From Candidatus Gastranaerophilales bacterium (GTDB taxonomy: Bacteria > Cyanobacteriota > Vampirovibrionia > Gastranaerophilales > Gastranaerophilaceae): a stretch of DNA of 64,000 nt. Shown here one piece after another: positions 27,809-35,742 of this stretch (the first letter of the stretch is position 1; each line of letters opens with the position of its first letter). The DNA lies in the NCBI GenBank assembly GCA_944324305.1, contig CALUVV010000003.1, positions 1 through 64,000 on the forward strand, read 5' to 3'. Made by a program: the position numbers and the translations under genes. A model generated the notes under the pieces. That model was not told the DNA's origin. It ran no database searches and saw only the letters and a list, made by a program, of their open reading frames with translations.

Positions 27809-28509
27809 ATGAAGAAATTATTTAATTTTGCTACGCGGGGGGGGGGCGTACTTTAAGCTCCAATAAAGGTTTTACCCTCGCCGAGGTCCTGGTAACTTTA
27901 GGCATAATCGGCGTGGTTTCTGCGATGACCGTGCCTTCTTTGATGCAAAATCACCAGCGTAAAACTTATGTAACACAGCTTCATAAGTTTTATAACGAAC
28001 TTTCTCAAGCTTTGTTACAATATCAGACCGATAGAAACGCTTTAAATTTAAAAGAAGCCGGATTAAACAGTCAGGAAGCTTTGGATGCCTTTTTTAAGGA
28101 ATATTTTAAGGTTATAAATGATTGCGGTAATACCCAGACACCATGTCTTGCTCCCGCAAGTGAATACAAAAATATTGCAGGCAGGGCAATCGGTACGGGA
28201 TGCAACGCATATATTACAATTGCTGACGGAAATTCATTCGGGTATTCATATTCAGGCGGGACTGTGTTATTTAATCTGTATCTCGATACGAACGGGCAAA
28301 AAGGTCCTAATATTGCTGGGAGAGATATTTTTGCCGTTTATGTTTATAATAACGGATTAATTGATGATAGCGGCGGAGCAAACGGTGCGCCGTTAACCAA
28401 AGAGGAAAGGGAAGCTTCTTTTAATTCTCATTGTATTCAGTCGACAGGTACAACTTGGTACGGCTGTTTCGGTAAGATTTTAAATGATAATTGGGAAATG
28501 AATTATTAA
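27809..28509 (+). CDS. Type IV pseudopilin C, switched out of frame by a G10 tract
   Basis: Pseudopilin whose ATG reads MKKLFNFATRGGGVL and stops at TAA just after the G10 run (27837-27846). With 8 or 11 G the leader becomes RGGRTLSSNKG joined to FTLAEVLVTLGIIG, giving 232 residues. The mature domain is a close paralogue of pilin E: both have VSAMTVPSLMQNHQRKTY and a C-terminal CFG-LN-NWEM. The signature is DTNGQKGPNIAGRDIF. The leader codons are almost identical to those of pilin F, 15 kb away. Confidence 0.8.
27837..27846 (+). repeat. G10 homopolymer in pilin C leader
   Basis: ACGC-G10-CGTACTTTAAGCTCC. C-G10-C again; stop codon TAA eight bases after the tract in the present frame. Confidence 0.95.
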
Positions 28510-29195
28510 TTTTTAAAGCAAGGAATATCAAAAATGCTCCTGTCTATTTCATCAAAGTTTTTTATGATTTGTGAAACGGCAGGAATATTTTTATATAAAT
28601 CTTCACTTTCCATTGATGCTATTGCTACAATTTTTCCGATACCTGCTGCTCTTGCTGATTCTATTCCTGAAACGGCATCTTCGACAACTATACATTCTTC
28701 AGGTTTTAAGCCTATTTTTTCTGCAGCTCTGATATAAATATCGGGAGCGGGTTTTCCGCGTAATGTTCCGTCGGCGTATACGATTTTTTCTATATCAAAC
28801 CATTTTGCAAGCTTGAATTCTTCAATATAAAAATCAACGTTATCTTTTTCGGACATTGTAGCGATTGTATGCGGAATATTATTTTCTTTCAAATAATCCA
28901 AAAAGGTTTCTGCTCCGGGGGCCAGTACAGTATTTTCGTAATCTTTTCTGCACATTTCTCTATATACGGCTTCTTTTTCTTTGCCGAATTTTTCAACCAT
29001 TTCAGCTGATGGTCTTTTGCCTGTAAGGTAGGCAATAATATCTTCGTTTGTCCTTCCAAACATATATTCGCGCATTTCGTCGTCCGTAAATGCATGTTCC
29101 CTAAGCCGTTTTGAAAATTCGCGCCAGGCTTCAAGATGTTTTTCAGAGTCAAAAAACAGTGTTCCGTTAAAATCAAAAATTATTCCTTTGTACAT
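28506..29195 (-). CDS. HAD-superfamily hydrolase, beta-phosphoglucomutase-like
   Basis: A 229-residue HAD protein with an alpha-helical cap of the beta-PGM type. Motif I is DFNGTLF at residues 8-14; motif II ATMSEKD; motif III K in LRGKPAPDIYIRAAEKIG; motif IV VVEDAVSGIESARAAGIG. The second Asp of the usual DxD is Asn, as in one known subgroup; this would weaken general acid/base catalysis, so mutase versus phosphatase activity is open. Converges with pilin C by four bases. Confidence 0.85.
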   Translation of the reverse strand: MYKGIIFDFNGTLFFDSEKHLEAWREFSKRLREHAFTDDEMREYMFGRTNEDIIAYLTGKRPSAEMVEKFGKEKEAVYREMCRKDYENTVLAPGAETFLDYLKENNIPHTIATMSEKDNVDFYIEEFKLAKWFDIEKIVYADGTLRGKPAPDIYIRAAEKIGLKPEECIVVEDAVSGIESARAAGIGKIVAIASMESEDLYKNIPAVSQIIKNFDEIDRSIFDIPCFKN

Positions 29196-29202
29196 GATGC
29201 CT

Positions 29203-29826
29203 CTACATTTGTTCTTGTATTAATTTATTATAGTATTCCAAATACTGTTTTGCCTGTTTTTCTTTTTTTAACTGCTTATATACATAAGCAAGATTATAGT
29301 GAAAATCAGGTACGGTATTTTTTAAGTCCGTTGCTGTTAAAAGTTCGAATTTAGCTTTACCGTATTTGCCGAGTTTTATATAGGCACATCCGAGATTATA
29401 GTGTGCATAAGGATATTCCGGTTTTAATTTAATAACTTTTTTATATTGTTCGACTGCCATATTAGGACGGCCGTCCTGAAGATATATATTACCTAAGTTA
29501 TAATAGGCTTTGTAATATTTGTCATCAACCTGTATTGCTCTGTTATACATAAAAACCGCTTCATCGATTTTCCCCTGATCCTGAAGAATGTTTCCTAAAA
29601 GAAGCCAGTTTTGGGCTGTTCTTTCATTCTCGGGAATACTTAAAAACAAATTAAATGCGCTTTTTATATCATTTTCCGCATAAAAAATATTGGCTTGATT
29701 TGTTATATTTTGGTACTGCTCTGATTGTACAAATTTTGGGGTTTCTTTTGTTTTCGGCAAAGAAAGCGCAAATGTACAATTAGTACTTAGCAAAAATATT
29801 AAAAACAGGTATAAAAATCTTCTCAT
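29203..29826 (-). CDS. Exported TPR-repeat protein
   Basis: About 207 residues with an N-terminal signal peptide (MRRFLYLFLIFLLSTNCTFA) and four to five tetratricopeptide repeats (NWLLLGNILQDQGKIDEAVFMYNRAI, YNLGNIYLQDGRPNMAVEQYKKVI and so on). Likely a periplasmic scaffold protein. ATG 29826 is preferred over the upstream GTG because it begins the signal peptide and because TATAAT ends six bases before it (leaderless type); no Shine-Dalgarno is present. Eight bases separate its stop from the HAD gene start, so they may be one operon. Confidence 0.85.
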   Translation of the reverse strand: MRRFLYLFLIFLLSTNCTFALSLPKTKETPKFVQSEQYQNITNQANIFYAENDIKSAFNLFLSIPENERTAQNWLLLGNILQDQGKIDEAVFMYNRAIQVDDKYYKAYYNLGNIYLQDGRPNMAVEQYKKVIKLKPEYPYAHYNLGCAYIKLGKYGKAKFELLTATDLKNTVPDFHYNLAYVYKQLKKEKQAKQYLEYYNKLIQEQM

Positions 29827-29868
29827 AAAAGGATTATAAAATAAATTAAAAAAAATATCCACAAAAAT

Positions 29869-29896
29869 TTGACTTAATTTTTAAATATTCCATAAT
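29869..29896 (+). promoter_or_regulatory. Promoter of a candidate small RNA
   Basis: TTGACT (29869-29874), 16 bases, CATAAT (29891-29896). It faces a hairpin with T-run only 35 bases on, without an open reading frame. Confidence 0.5.
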
Positions 29897-29902
29897 GTCA
29901 TT

Positions 29903-29963
29903 GATGTCTCTTTTACTGATTTAATGCCCGCATCTTAACTCCTTGGTGCGGGTGTTCTTTTTA
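29903..29963 (+). ncRNA. Candidate small RNA with a CTCCTT loop
   Basis: A short transcript is implied by the promoter at 29869-29896 and by an intrinsic terminator whose stem is CCCGCA (29927-29932) with TGCGGG (29947-29952), followed by TTCTTTTTATT. The 14-base loop contains ACTCCTT, complementary to the AAGGAGt ribosome sites of the pilin genes, including that of pilin D 70 bases downstream. The terminator T-run abuts the -35 of the pilin D promoter. Structure is read by eye; function is inference. Confidence 0.4.
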
Positions 29964-29992
29964 TTGCAAACATTGTAAAAACATGGTAAAAT
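29964..29992 (+). promoter_or_regulatory. Sigma-70 promoter of pilin gene D
   Basis: TTGCAA (29964-29969), 17 bases, TAAAAT (29987-29992), then AAAGGAG before ATG 30018. Confidence 0.7.
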
Positions 29993-30017
29993 AATGTGTA
30001 TAAAGAAAGGAGCAATT

Positions 30018-30904
30018 ATGAAAATTTTTGAAGCAGAACAGGCACATGCGTTTTGTAAATTTTGCGGCGCTTGTGTTGAAGTGTCTACGCACGTAGTACT
30101 CGGGGGGGGGGCAATTCTGTAGCTCCTGCTCATAGTTTTGAAGATTTATTCAAAATCTTTGTGCCGTGTCAAGCGGCACGCCCGGCATTTACCCTTGCGG
30201 AAGTTCTTGTAACATTAGGCATCCTTGGCGTGGTTGCAGCTGTTACTATGCCTGTACTTATAGGAGGTACAAAGCCGAAAGAACTTGAAACTCAATTTAA
30301 AGAAGCATATTCACTTCTTTCTCAGGCTGTTGTTCAGGTTGTTGATGAAAAGGGGATAGGATTAAGAAAACTGTATGCAGCATATAACGGTTCTTCATAT
30401 CCCAATGCGTCGGAAATACAAAATGCAATATACTCAAAAATGAAAGTTACGGGAGATTGTACATATAAGACTGCGGTTAAAAATTATTCAAAAACCAGTG
30501 ATAATCCCTACGTTGATTTAGGCACGGTAAAACCTGATAAGCTTCTGGCAAACGGTATGTGCTTGAATGTTACCGTTAACGGCGGAAGTATTAATCTTAC
30601 AGTTGATATAAACGGGGCGGGAAAACGTCCTAATGCTCTTGGACATGATATATTTTATTTTTATATAGATGACAATGATACTTTGCAGCCTAAAAAAATG
30701 AGTAAATTGCTGACTGACGATGAAGTTGAAGATTTGAAAGGACAAGATTATAGTGGAGTTGAGAATATTTCTTCCCAGAGTGGTCTGCCGTGTTCGGCAA
30801 AATCAAAACAACGCGGAAATGGGCTGGGATGTGCCTATTATGCTTTAGTTAATCAAAATCCGGATGATAATTCCGTAACGTTTTGGGATAATTTGCCTAA
30901 ATAA
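30018..30904 (+). CDS. Type IV pseudopilin D, switched out of frame by a G10 tract
   Basis: Pseudopilin with an unusually long leader. ATG 30018 reads MKIFEAEQAHAFCKFCGACVE to VVLGGG and stops at TAG right after the G10 run (30102-30111). With 8 or 11 G it continues NSVAPAHSFEDLFKIFVPCQAARPA to FTLAEVLVTLGILG, giving 294 residues. Here the tract is entered in a different codon register (CTC GGG) from the other pilins, yet needs the same G number modulo three. Mature part has the signature DINGAGKRPNALGHDIF. Two CxxC-like cysteines in the leader are odd. Single gene with its own promoter. Confidence 0.8.
30102..30111 (+). repeat. G10 homopolymer in pilin D leader
   Basis: GTACTC-G10-CAATTCTGTAGCTCC. 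TAG closes the present frame eight bases after the tract. Confidence 0.95.
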
Positions 30905-30910
30905 AATAAA

Positions 30911-30935
30911 AGAGGTTGAATTTATTTCAACCTCT
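30911..30935 (-). terminator. Terminator of the gene at 30964-31779
   Basis: A 10-bp perfect stem AGAGGTTGAA/TTCAACCTCT, loop 5, with a T-rich tail only on the minus strand (30899-30910). Pilin D may use it too, but the plus-strand side is ACACAC. Confidence 0.7.
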
Positions 30936-30963
30936 ACACACACTTTACACACTATATAATTTT

Positions 30964-31779
30964 TTATTTTGATGCTGTTGCAAGTGCTACGCCGACGCCT
31001 GCAATACCGCCTGCCAGTGCTGCCCAGAACGGTTTATTTTTAGCACCTGCGCAGAATGCTTTAAGCAGATATTTTGTTGAAATTGCCGCAGCTCCGCCAA
31101 ATACCGCACCGCCTGCTATATTACCTGCGATTTTCTTAGCTCTTTCGCTTCTGCCTACAGGTTGTCCTGTTAATTCGGAAACGTTTTCTTCCGCAGTCTT
31201 TTTATCAGCCAAACCGAGAGTTACTGTTTGCAAGAAGCCCTGAGTGAATGAACCTCTGCCGTATTTTCTTATGTCATCTGTTATTGAACAGCCGTATTGT
31301 TGTGCATAAAGAGTAGATGCTCTGTTTGCTATTTCTTGCGGACTTGCGTTACCATACATACTTCTTACGCTTTGTACAAAGTTCTGGTAAGCTTCCTGAA
31401 TTTGTTGCTGTTCATTGCGCATAATCTTTTCGTGAAGGTAGGTTGCCTGTTTGGCAATTCCTTCTTGAGGCGAATTCAATCTGAGGTCGGCATTACGCAT
31501 TTTTTGCTGGCGTCTTACCTGACTATCAATCATGAAGTCCTGATATCTTTCATAATTTTTGTAGTAGTCTTCGTAATTATATCCGCCGCCGTACATTGGC
31601 ATTGCAGGATACATTCCGTAACCTCCGCCGAAGATACTTCCGTTCATACTCATCATAGGGTTTGCCATTCCAAGCGGGGAGTATAAATCCATACCTGTTA
31701 AATCGTTTAATGCTACCTGGTTATTGTATATATTCGGAAATAATCCGTACATACTTGCAGCCATATCAAAGCCTGCCAT
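30964..31779 (-). CDS. Hypothetical protein with Gly/Met/Tyr-rich start and C-terminal hydrophobic hairpin
   Basis: A 271-residue protein I do not recognise. Residues 1-70 are rich in Met, Gly and Tyr (GGGYGMYPAMPMYGGGYNYEDYY). A coiled, charged middle (about 75-150) follows, then two glycine-rich hydrophobic segments (KIAGNIAGGAVFGGAAAIS, FWAALAGGIAGVGVALA) that could insert in a membrane. TTGGAGG precedes ATG. It resembles in layout the gene at 24469. Confidence 0.65.
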   Translation of the reverse strand: MAGFDMAASMYGLFPNIYNNQVALNDLTGMDLYSPLGMANPMMSMNGSIFGGGYGMYPAMPMYGGGYNYEDYYKNYERYQDFMIDSQVRRQQKMRNADLRLNSPQEGIAKQATYLHEKIMRNEQQQIQEAYQNFVQSVRSMYGNASPQEIANRASTLYAQQYGCSITDDIRKYGRGSFTQGFLQTVTLGLADKKTAEENVSELTGQPVGRSERAKKIAGNIAGGAVFGGAAAISTKYLLKAFCAGAKNKPFWAALAGGIAGVGVALATASK

Positions 31780-31945
31780 AACCTAACCTCCAAATTGAAT
31801 TTTTCTAACCTACCTTACTTATATAAAAACTTTTTGCTTTGTGAAATTGCTTTTTTCATATTTTTTATGTTACAATTTCGTAACAATAGTGTATTGCATA
31901 AATAATTAAATATATGTAATATGGTCATATAATGAGGTATAGCAG

Positions 31946-33055
31946 TTGAAAAAGTTTTTTTCGGGATTGTTTACATTACTAATAATCGGAGCTGTAGGTG
32001 CTCTTGTTTATCTTCATCCTGCTTTTTTCAACAGACAGCTTGATAAAGTCCGCGGGATGTACTATGTGCATAAGGGCGACAAGGCTTTAAAGAAAATGAA
32101 ACTTCAAAAAGCCATAAATTATTACAATGCGGCACTGCGCTTGTATCCGGAACATTACGGAGCATGGTATAATCTCGGAAATATTTACGTTGTTTATGAA
32201 GATTACTATTCTGCAGTTGACGCGTATGAAAAGGCTTTTGAATACAACCCGAAAATGATTATTGCAAGAATGAATTACGGAATTGTTTCCGCTGAAAAGT
32301 TAGGAGATTTTGACGGCGCAATTAATCAATATGATGAAATAATTAAAACAAAAAGGCATCTTCTCTCTATCCCGTTTGTTTACAGTAACAGAAAAAGCTA
32401 TAAGACAAATAAAGGATTGGCTTATTACAATAAAGGTGTTGCTTTTAAGAAAAAATCGGTTTATATAGAAGATGAGTGGGAATTCAGACGGCAATATCTT
32501 TTGAAAGCTCTTGATGCCTACAAAGAAGCCTGTAAAATTTTGAAAAAAGATTACGATGCACGCTATAATCTTGCTTTGACTTATCATCTTCTAGGTGATT
32601 ATAAAGAGGCAGGTTTAACTTATTGCAAAGCTATAGAACTTAATCCTATGAATTACGAAGCTCATTATAATCTTGCAATTTTATTGAGACACTTGAAATA
32701 TTACAAAGAATCTCTTGACGAACTTGAAAAGGCAACAACTTTAATAACAAACAGCGGAGGAAATAATGCTTCGTCAAGGCAGCGTTATGTATTTGATGTT
32801 ATGAATGACGTTACAAGAACAATTTTAGCGAATTCAAACAGCGATTTAATTGATAAGCTTTCTGATGAACCCACGAAAAATTCATACGTAACTTATGTCA
32901 ACGGTAAAATTGTATTGACGGAAGAACTTGATAATGCCATTATTAAAAATTTGAAAATCTGCTCCGCAAAAAAAATATTTCTTGAAGATATGGAAGATGA
33001 AAACAGTGAATTTGATGATGTCCGCTATAACGTTCATGTGCCGGGTGTAGAATAA
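31946..33055 (+). CDS. Membrane-anchored TPR-repeat protein
   Basis: A 369-residue protein with one N-terminal membrane helix (residues 5-24) and at least five TPR units (AINYYNAALRLYPEHYGAWYNLGNIY, YKEAGLTYCKAIELNPMNYEAHYNLAI). Likely a scaffold facing the periplasm; partner unknown. TTG 31946 is chosen as start because GAGG is about eight bases upstream and the membrane helix begins right after it. Confidence 0.82.
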   Translation: MKKFFSGLFTLLIIGAVGALVYLHPAFFNRQLDKVRGMYYVHKGDKALKKMKLQKAINYYNAALRLYPEHYGAWYNLGNIYVVYEDYYSAVDAYEKAFEYNPKMIIARMNYGIVSAEKLGDFDGAINQYDEIIKTKRHLLSIPFVYSNRKSYKTNKGLAYYNKGVAFKKKSVYIEDEWEFRRQYLLKALDAYKEACKILKKDYDARYNLALTYHLLGDYKEAGLTYCKAIELNPMNYEAHYNLAILLRHLKYYKESLDELEKATTLITNSGGNNASSRQRYVFDVMNDVTRTILANSNSDLIDKLSDEPTKNSYVTYVNGKIVLTEELDNAIIKNLKICSAKKIFLEDMEDENSEFDDVRYNVHVPGVE

Positions 33056-33898
33056 TTACCCCTTTACAGCACCTTCGTTTTCACCTGATATGAAATATCT
33101 TTGCATTGCAAGAAAGAATATTAAAATAGGTATAGTTGAAAGAATTGAACCCGCCGCAATAAATCTCCAGTTTGAACTGAACATTCCCTGCAAATTATTG
33201 ACGCCGACAGGCAGTGTGTACATTGCTTCTTTTGTCAAAACAATGCTCGGCCATAAAAATTCGCCCCATGAGCCGATAAATGTAAATATTGCCAGAACCG
33301 CAAGAGATGGTTTAACCATAGGTAAAAGAACTTTCCAGAATACCTGAAAAACATTGCACCCGTCAACGATTGCTGCTTCTTCCATTTCTTTGGGAATTCC
33401 CAGAAATGCCTGACGCATAAGAAAAATTCCGAATGCACTCACGGCAAAAGGCATTATTAAACCGATAAATCCTGCAAAATTACTTACACTGTCAACCAGA
33501 TGCAATTTTAATGTTATCAGATAAACAGGAAGCATAATAGCCTGAAAAGGTATCATAATAGTTGCTAAAATTGCAAAAAAGGTTATTTTTTTACCTTTAA
33601 ATTCCATTCTTGCAAGAGGGTATCCCGCCATTGCAGAAAGAATAAGATTAAGCAACACCGTTCCTCCCGCAACAATCATACTGTTTATGAAATAACCTAT
33701 AAAATCGACTTTATCCCAAACTCCTGTATAGTTTGCCCATGTAAAATCAGAAGGGATTATCTGCGGCGGATATGCAAAAATGTTCTCGCTGTTTCCTTTC
33801 AGAGAGGTTGATATCAGCCAGATAAAAGGAAATATTGAAAGCAGGGAAACAAAAATTAAAACCGCGTGTATGGAAAATTTTTCTATAAGCCTTCTCAT
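33056..33898 (-). CDS. ABC transporter permease, carbohydrate type (MalG-like)
   Basis: One of two membrane subunits of a CUT1-type sugar importer. Six helices; the cytoplasmic EAA loop reads EEAAIVDGCNVFQVFWKVLLPMVKP, which contacts the ATPase. 280 residues, normal length. Its start overlaps the end of the partner permease by four bases. Neither the binding protein nor the ATPase is adjacent, so the ATPase must be encoded elsewhere, perhaps a shared MsmK-type one. Confidence 0.92.
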   Translation of the reverse strand: MRRLIEKFSIHAVLIFVSLLSIFPFIWLISTSLKGNSENIFAYPPQIIPSDFTWANYTGVWDKVDFIGYFINSMIVAGGTVLLNLILSAMAGYPLARMEFKGKKITFFAILATIMIPFQAIMLPVYLITLKLHLVDSVSNFAGFIGLIMPFAVSAFGIFLMRQAFLGIPKEMEEAAIVDGCNVFQVFWKVLLPMVKPSLAVLAIFTFIGSWGEFLWPSIVLTKEAMYTLPVGVNNLQGMFSSNWRFIAAGSILSTIPILIFFLAMQRYFISGENEGAVKG

Positions 33899-34767
33899 AA
33901 TTGATACTTATTCCTTTCGAAACATAATATATTAATTAAAGAAAATCCCATTACAATAATAAGTAAAACAACAGCCATTGCCGATGCAAAGCCTAAGTCA
34001 AGATTTTCAAAAGCTCTTTCGTAAATATAATAAACAATGGTTTTGCTGGAATTTAAAGGGCCGCCTTTTGTCATTACATAAATTTCCGCGAAAACTTTCA
34101 TTGCGGAAATAGCACTTATTGTAGTAACAAGCGCTATGGTCGGCATAATATGCGGTACCGTAACCGTAAGATGCTTTGTCAAAAAATTTGCACCGTCAAT
34201 GTCGCAGGCTTCGTAAAGTTCTTTCGGAACACTCATTAATGCCGCCAGATAAATTATCATATAATATCCTATACCCTTCCAGATTGTAACTATAATAACC
34301 GAGTATAAGGCAAATTTCGGGTCGGTCAGCCAGCCTACAGGTTCAATCCCTAATCTTGTGACAAGATAATTTAAAATTCCCTGATCTGCGTAAAGCCATT
34401 TAAAAGCAATTGCCGCTACTACTATCGAAACAATTACGGGGAGATAAATTAGTATTTTATATAAAGTTACGCCCTTAATTTTTTGATTTATCAATATTGC
34501 AAGAAACAGAGGAAATACGGCCAAAATCGGAACTGCAACAAAAAGGTAAACAAATGTATTCCATAAAACTTTATAAAAAACAGGATTACGGAAAAGGTTA
34601 ATATAATTTTCTAAACCAATAAACGCTGGCTCATATATATTATGAGAATAATCCATAAAACTTAAAAGAAAAGTTTGAAAAAACGGTATAAAAAAGAATA
34701 TAACCAGAACAATTGCCGCCGGCAGCAGGAACAAATAAGGTGCATATTTTCCGTAATATTTAAACAT
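33895..34767 (-). CDS. ABC transporter permease, carbohydrate type (MalF/UgpA-like)
   Basis: The other membrane subunit, 290 residues, six helices. The EAA loop is LYEACDIDGANFLTKHLTVTVPHIMP. First gene of the pair. Leaderless start: TTGACC-17-CATAAT, six bases, ATG 34767. The promoter is back to back with that of the orphan G10 cassette upstream of pilin E. Confidence 0.92.
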   Translation of the reverse strand: MFKYYGKYAPYLFLLPAAIVLVIFFFIPFFQTFLLSFMDYSHNIYEPAFIGLENYINLFRNPVFYKVLWNTFVYLFVAVPILAVFPLFLAILINQKIKGVTLYKILIYLPVIVSIVVAAIAFKWLYADQGILNYLVTRLGIEPVGWLTDPKFALYSVIIVTIWKGIGYYMIIYLAALMSVPKELYEACDIDGANFLTKHLTVTVPHIMPTIALVTTISAISAMKVFAEIYVMTKGGPLNSSKTIVYYIYERAFENLDLGFASAMAVVLLIIVMGFSLINILCFERNKYQL

Positions 34768-34773
34768 AGATTA

Positions 34774-34802
34774 ATTATGGCATTATTTCAAAACAGGGTC
34801 AA
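34774..34802 (-). promoter_or_regulatory. Leaderless promoter of the ABC permease pair
   Basis: TTGACC (34802-34797), 17 bases, CATAAT (34779-34774), then TAATCT and the ATG at 34767. No ribosome site. Confidence 0.7.
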
Positions 34803-34805
34803 GAG

Positions 34806-34834
34806 TTGAAATATTCTTTAAAATATGATAAAGT
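34806..34834 (+). promoter_or_regulatory. Promoter of the orphan G10 cassette
   Basis: TTGAAA (34806-34811), 17 bases, TAAAGT (34829-34834), followed by GAAAGGAG and ATG 34859. Identical layout to pilins A, C, D and F. Confidence 0.55.
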
Positions 34835-34893
34835 AATAAATGAAAGGAGCAATTTATTATGAAAAAGTTAAGAGTTTTATCACGCGTAATCTC

Positions 34894-34903
34894 GGGGGGG
34901 GGG
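34894..34903 (+). repeat. G10 homopolymer in the orphan cassette
   Basis: ATCTC-G10-CGTTTTTAGAGC. C-G10-C as at the other sites; upstream ACGCGTAATCTC resembles the ACGCACGTAGTACTC of pilin D. Confidence 0.95.
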
Positions 34904-34981
34904 CGTTTTTAGAGCTTTTCCTTTCAAAAGAATTTTTTCAACAATGGTCTAATCTGTTAATATTATTTTTTGTCAACTGTA

Positions 34982-35010
34982 TTGATAAATGTGAATTAAT
35001 ATGTCATAAT
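34982..35010 (+). promoter_or_regulatory. Sigma-70 promoter of pilin gene E
   Basis: TTGATA (34982-34987), 17 bases, CATAAT (35005-35010), then GCGGGAG before ATG 35044. Confidence 0.7.
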
Positions 35011-35043
35011 GGGAATATAATAAATAAGCGGGAGACTATTGTT

Positions 35044-35742
35044 ATGAAAAAATTGTTAGCTTTTACATTAGCGGAAGTTTTGGTTACGCTCGGAATAATC
35101 GGTGTAGTATCTGCTATGACCGTACCTTCATTAATGCAGAACCATCAGCGTAAAACTTACGTAACTCAATTGCATCAGGTTTATAATTTATTTCAGCAGG
35201 CTTTTTTGCAATATACAAATGATAAAAATGCTTTAAATCTTCATGAAGCAGGTTTAATTTCTTCTGCTGAAGTAAGTAATTTTATGAACTCCTATTTTAA
35301 AATTGTTCAGTCTTGTACTGATTTTACCGAATGTTTTTATGACGGAAGCTATAAAAATATGAGCGGTACGGATCTTACTAACGCCAGTTATTGGCCGGGA
35401 GCTTCAGCAGCACCTTGTTTTGTTCTTGCAAACGGTGCTTCCGTATGTGTTGAAAATTCCAAATATCATACAACATACGGGCACATAACAATTGATATTA
35501 ACGGTAAAAAAGGTCCTAATATTGCAGGACGTGACCTGTTCTTTGTTACATATTACAGTGACGGTTCAATCGACGAAGACGGAATACCGCCGGAATGCAG
35601 AACATCGGGTACCGGATGCGGTTCAGGTAAAACCAATCCTAAAGATGTTAGAGCTGCTGTTGGTGCAACCTGTTCTTCCCGAGGCGATGCTAAAGGCTGC
35701 TTCGGATTACTTTTAAATAATAATTGGGAAATGGATTACTAA
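35044..35742 (+). CDS. Type IV pseudopilin E (intact)
   Basis: The only pilin-like gene of the seven that is uninterrupted. Short leader MKKLLA, cleavage before FTLAEVLVTLGIIG, 232 residues. No G tract in its leader. The mature domain is a paralogue of pilin C (MTVPSLMQNHQRKTYVTQLH, C-terminal GCFGLLLNNNWEMDY) with cysteine-rich loops and the signature DINGKKGPNIAGRDLF. It may be a constitutive counterpart of the switchable pilin C. Its stop overlaps the convergent Usp gene by four bases. Start chosen from GGGAG and its own promoter. Confidence 0.9.
   Translation: MKKLLAFTLAEVLVTLGIIGVVSAMTVPSLMQNHQRKTYVTQLHQVYNLFQQAFLQYTNDKNALNLHEAGLISSAEVSNFMNSYFKIVQSCTDFTECFYDGSYKNMSGTDLTNASYWPGASAAPCFVLANGASVCVENSKYHTTYGHITIDINGKKGPNIAGRDLFFVTYYSDGSIDEDGIPPECRTSGTGCGSGKTNPKDVRAAVGATCSSRGDAKGCFGLLLNNNWEMDY

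Larger units (their letters stand above)
34859..35043 (+). other. Orphan G10 leader cassette upstream of pilin E
   Basis: A pilin-type 5' cassette (promoter, AAAGGAG, ATG, G10 at 34894-34903) without a pilin of its own. At ten G the ATG 34859 frame reads MKKLRVLSRVISGGG-RF and stops at TAG. With 8 or 11 G it stays open, through about 45 codons, into the intact pilin E start at 35044, so pilin E would gain a long switchable leader. The intervening peptide does not look like a pilin leader, so this may be a relic. An alternative ATG at 34840 overlaps the ribosome site and is in frame with pilin E at ten G. Confidence 0.5.

Noticed and set aside
30162-30180. Hairpin GTGCCG/CGGCAC inside the pilin D leader
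   Set aside because: Lies in coding sequence, 6-bp stem, no T-run; probably a codon coincidence.
34840-35742. A 300-codon frame that fuses the orphan cassette to pilin E
   Set aside because: Its ATG overlaps the ribosome site of ATG 34859 and its first 68 residues do not resemble a pilin leader; pilin E has a proper promoter, ribosome site and ATG at 35044.
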